From: Taenia hydatigena
Taxonomy: Eukaryota > Platyhelminthes > Cestoda > Cyclophyllidea > Taeniidae
NCBI GenBank assembly: GCA_036345935.2
Contig: JADWOT020000004.1
Location: 14,275,467 to 14,339,466 of the forward strand
Direction: 5' to 3'
Length of the DNA stretch: 64,000 bases
In this document: positions 60,392 to 64,000 of the stretch, piece by piece
Layout of the letters: each line of letters starts with the position of its first letter
Position numbering within the stretch: the first letter of the stretch is position 1
Notes under the pieces: model-generated
Databases searched by the model: none
What the model was told of the DNA's origin: nothing
The model's input: the letters and a program-made list of their open reading frames with translations, nothing else
Program-made: the position numbers and the translations under genes

Positions 60392-60587
60392 CTGAAAAAG
60401 GGGAGGATGGTGGGGGAGAAGCTAATCAAGGTGTGTTTTATTCAAACGAGCTATTCTACAGTGACCCTCAGCCTTGCCTGCGGAAAGGACTAATCTGTTT
60501 CGCGTCCATGATAGTCAAGACCATCATCAACAGCCAGTATCTCCTGCCAGTCAACGCTGCCATTCGCTTAATCGCCCACTTCGCCTC
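60392..60587 (+). CDS. Candidate internal exon, 196 nt (right arm)
   Basis: Open between acceptor CTCACAG (60,385-60,391) and donor GTGAGT (60,588-60,593). It encodes an acidic/Gly start (EKGEDGGGEANQGVFYSNEL), then FYSDPQPCLRKGLICFASMI and VKTIINSQYLLPVNAAIRLI, an alpha-helical pattern like that of helical-repeat proteins. A second short bounded segment (60,862-60,917, CACAG..GTGAGT) follows; spliced in phase it reaches a stop within 19 codons. Gene identity not recognised. Confidence 0.45.
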
Positions 60588-60593
60588 GTGAGT

Positions 60594-61964
60594 AGCTCCC
60601 TCTTTGCTCACGCAATCATTTGCTTTGCTCGCATTTACCCGTTTCACGTATCTATTCTTCACCGATTTTGTGGACATTCATGTTTACCCCTACCTGGTTT
60701 CCTTCCTTTCATCGCGCACCCATTCACTCACTCGTGCTTTATCTGCTCATCCATAACTCGCCTCACCTCCGCGTAACTTATTTGCCTTGCACGCTGTCAT
60801 GTGCATCGTTTGCGGCTCATTTGTTTGTGCAGTCTGCTTTTCTTCTATTTCGTTTGCACAGGCTTATAACACGAACTTTCGAATGCACTTCACAACTGAG
60901 GACCGAGTGTCACTGAGGTGAGTCGAGGGTTGCCTGACCTCCCTGTTGGTTTGTCGCTAAGGCATCTGCCTAGAGGAACGGAGGTACTCAATACGCCTCT
61001 TTCGCCATCATGAGCATCCCTCTATTGCTCCTGAATTGCGGCTGCTCATCGGACTCATCCCTACGCATAGCCATTGACCTGATATCGCTTATGACTCACT
61101 TGCCATCTTCCCTGTAAACAGCATATCTTTCTGCTAAGGAGATACGTTGGGTTGACGGTGTCTTGCTGGCGTGCTACCACGAGAGGTGAGGTGATGTGGG
61201 GCGTGGAAGATAATAGGGTGCAGGGACAACAGCAAAGGTGGTGGTAACGGTGGTGGGAATAGTGTGAAATGATGCGTTTAGCTCGCTTGGTTTGGTGGTG
61301 AAGTCTTGTGTTCGTGTGCATGGCTGCACAACAATCATGAGGGAGGTGGAGCCGATTCTTGCATTTTTCATTGAGTTGTGATGGAGGCTTGCATTTATTG
61401 CTACATGATGTGCTACAATGCGTGGCATTGATGTGCGTTCGGCCTCATTAGCAGATGCAGAGAACTGCAACAAATGAACAACTTCCAAAACTTAAGGCTT
61501 TTGTCGTGTTTAGAGTGAATGAATCTCTGTTTTGCACCAAGACTAATGTCAGGCTGAGTTTGGTTAATTTACACACGATGGGTATAAGTTAAGCGAAAGT
61601 GAGGTTGCTTTGTAGGATGGCGAAGAAAGAACAGAAGAACTGAGAGGACGAGCTTAAAGCAGCTGATAATGGTAGCATTCTGCGTCGCTTGTCTTGAACA
61701 GTTGTCTTGCAACAACAGTCTTTTGGCAAAGCCAGTGGTTCCGTCTTTAATTCGTTTCAAGTATGCCCTGCACCAGTGGGAACTACGGAGTTGCGGTTTA
61801 CAGCAAAGAGAAATCGCGAATGCTGGCCTAGATAATAGACACTTTTGATTGAAGAATAGTGCGTTAGCCTCCACTCCGTCTGTATTTAAACAAGCTGACG
61901 ACCAAGCCGCAGTTTCCAGAAGGAATTTTACGAATAAAACCTAACTATACAAAGCAAGCGTATA
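60594..61964. other. No gene recognised apart from the short 60,862-60,917 segment
   Basis: Mirror of 39,260-40,630. Open frames are Pro/His/Ser-rich or short. Confidence 0.4.
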
Positions 61965-61973
61965 AGCAGAATA

Positions 61974-63010
61974 AGACGAGCACTGCCGGATACATAACTA
62001 CGCGCACCTCTTCCTGACCAAACCTCAGAGTGGCAATCACGAATGCTCACGCACTCCTTTAGAGATCACATCGTAATGCGCGCAGTCAAATGGGGTAGAC
62101 CAGTTGATAAAGTTCTTGTCCTCACGCCTGACGCACCATCGCCTCCAATTCGTTGGTGCAGCAGACAGCAGATAATTGTCGAAGTAAACAAACCTGTGAA
62201 CACATCTTGCGAAAGTGTCCATCTCACTTGACTAATCCTTCCTTGCGTTAACAACGAGTGCGAGAATGTATGTTTGGTGGGGTTCGAGGGAATGTGTGGT
62301 GACTGTTATATCATGTTCGATGAGCTGCCAGGAGCAAATAAAATGGGGAATGCAATCACAGTCATGCGATTCATCGTCATACCCTTAATAACATACTCCG
62401 TGCAAATGCAAGGCGATCTCCAATAATGAGAAAGATTACTTGTCTTAGCAAAACGTATTTTTGATTGATACCTGCTCAGAGGATGTCTTTGTCAGTTGCT
62501 ACGACTGGTGACTCGAACTGCAGTACACACTCAAAATGAGCCATCTCATCGATGTTAAGGGGTTGCAACAGACGACAGTGTATGGTTCTGTGGGCTCGGT
62601 CATGAAGCAACGCGAATGGTAGAGCTTGAAGGTGTCCGCTAGCTACGTTCAGCATTGAATGGCTTCGGAAGCCTTTCGAAATAGCATCTTGCACAGATGC
62701 TTGTCAAGCCACGTCCACCGCTTGATGTGCTGAGACATGACAGTGGAAAATCGAGGTATGGAGAGGATGTGCTTCCAAGTTGGAACAGTGGTGCAGAGGT
62801 TTACGAAGTCCGAAGCATCAAGGAATTTGCATATTCGCAATGACAACTCCGGTGGTAGATCTACCAAAATTTGTAAAGTGAGCATGTGATCTTAGGGGAA
62901 ATGATCATCAGACATGCGAAATGTGAAAATACAGTGGGAATGCTAATAAATGGGAGTCATAAGCGTGAGCAGACATGAAGAAACAGGTAGAGTCTACGGA
63001 GGCTTACCAT
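61974..63010 (-). pseudogene. F-box-family copy 4, right arm
   Basis: Mirror of 38,214-39,250: ATG at 63,008-63,010 with GTAAGC, F-box VDLPPELSLRICKFLDASDF, stop after about 78 codons. GAGGTCAT box at 63,056-63,063. Confidence 0.75.
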
Positions 63011-63133
63011 TATTTGATGGTTGTAGCAATGATCGACAGCGGATCAGAGGTAGGAATGACCTCGTTTTAATGTTAACGCATTGATCGTGTTCGTGTGGGG
63101 CAACGCAAAGCGTGACGAAGTCATATCGTTTAA

Positions 63134-64000
63134 CAGCAAAAATAAAATGACCGCAAAATGAGCTTACAATATTTAGTGTGCGGTGGCAACTTGTTACAAC
63201 ATAGGCATCGATACGGTGCCTTATTTACTAGCCGTAGCCACCCACATTGTATGACAAACATGCAGTATCCATGTAGTCGTTGCACGATCGATCTGCCAAG
63301 TTCCCTGGAAACCATGATGTTGCAGGTCAGCCAAACAGATCCATAGTAATTACAATGCAGTCGCTTTAGTCTTGAGGCGTTGATTCCGAAGTAAGTCGGA
63401 TACCAACCATAGAATGCGATTAATTATTGGGTTCCATCAGCACAGCCAGAATTCTTCAAGTCGGGAGAAGCTGTAATGCTTGCACAGACTACCTTTGATA
63501 GTGTCGCTCACATAGCAGATGGTATTGCCCTTCTATGCATTTGTTGTACAATTCGATTTATGTTATTGCACATGGTAGGCTCGTCGACGTGGCGTGTGGG
63601 TTAGTTACCAGGCAGACGATGGAAATTTCAGTCACTTCATTTCTCGAATGTGGAACGGAAGGCTGTGTTTCCCTGCACGTTATTGGTTTGATAACTGTGT
63701 TTCTGTAGGCATCACATACATTTATCTGAGCACGTTATGCCTTGATCGCACAAATGTAGCCGCTGGTGCGGATGGAGTGGGTGCATGGGATGCAATGAGA
63801 ATCGATTATTTCGACTAACGTCGGAAATCAATGGGCTTTAGAAGTAGCCTTACACACTAATGAAGCGCATTATTAATCAAGCAATATGTAAGGGCAAAAC
63901 CTGGCTTATGCACTAAAGACTTGTCTAAACTAGATACCACCGCAGTCGAATGCGATCAGCCCTTTTTGCCTGAGGGAATACATAACGATTTCGCTCTGTT
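63134..64000 (+). repeat. Composite repeat CB, copy 3, right arm (truncated)
   Basis: Mirror of 37,224-38,090; includes the C part and LCLDRTNVAAGADGVGAWDA, then runs off the window. Confidence 0.65.

Larger units (their letters stand above)
51917..64000. repeat. Giant palindrome, right arm (truncated by window end)
   Basis: Reverse complement of 37,224-49,307. The last bases of the window still match the left arm exactly, so the repeat continues outside. Confidence 0.95.

Noticed and set aside
1..64000. tRNA, rRNA, CRISPR arrays, bacterial operons or ribosome-binding sites
   Set aside because: Looked for box-B-like GGTTCRA contexts with pairing stems, regular spacer-repeat arrays and Shine-Dalgarno-led gene runs; none supported.

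Overview
The window reads as nuclear DNA of a eukaryote, most likely an animal. Evidence: (1) AUG-only first exons and other genes interrupted by GT..AG introns; (2) degraded pieces of eukaryotic domain families (F-box, BTB, Ser/Thr kinase); (3) no prokaryotic operons or Shine-Dalgarno-led genes; (4) a decayed circovirus-like Rep gene, as seen in animal and protist genomes. Candidate introns of 34-41 nt would fit a flatworm such as a tapeworm, where very short introns are common. That placement is an inference with low confidence.

Layout. 0-1 kb: endogenous CRESS-DNA virus Rep pseudogene (minus). 1.2-2.26 kb: strand-asymmetric purine tract. 3.1-3.4 kb: ~104-bp tandem repeat. 5.05-5.48 kb: F-box-family relic with a candidate 35-nt intron. 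9.4-11.9 kb: kinase relic, a two-copy repeat (D), and an inverted repeat (E) enclosing a BTB fragment. 16-18.4 kb: first copy of a decayed composite repeat (CB). 23.5-27.1 kb: a copy of repeat A, second copy of D, and the best-preserved F-box gene. 28.86-30.25 kb: degenerate satellite-like tract. 30.6-39.25 kb: more CB and F-box copies forming an old, diverged inverted duplication centred near 35.95 kb. 37.2-64.0 kb: a very young, giant palindrome.

The palindrome dominates the window. Left arm 37,224-49,307 and right arm 51,917-64,000 are reverse complements (paired coordinates sum to 101,224) with only about nine substitutions noticed over ~12.1 kb per arm. The right arm is cut by the window end, so the arms are longer than seen. 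The ~2.6-kb centre is flanked by ~350-bp inverted sequences that are homologous but only roughly 70-80% identical, and a third copy of that sequence lies at 23.5-24.5 kb. This suggests that a fold-back between two old inverted repeats produced the palindrome.

No classical transposon protein (reverse transcriptase, integrase, transposase), tRNA, rRNA or CRISPR array was recognised. Most duplicated genes are visibly decaying. The best candidates for functional genes are the F-box gene at 25.97-27.04 kb and a small multi-exon gene carried once per palindrome arm (41.88-42.48 and 58.75-59.34 kb).
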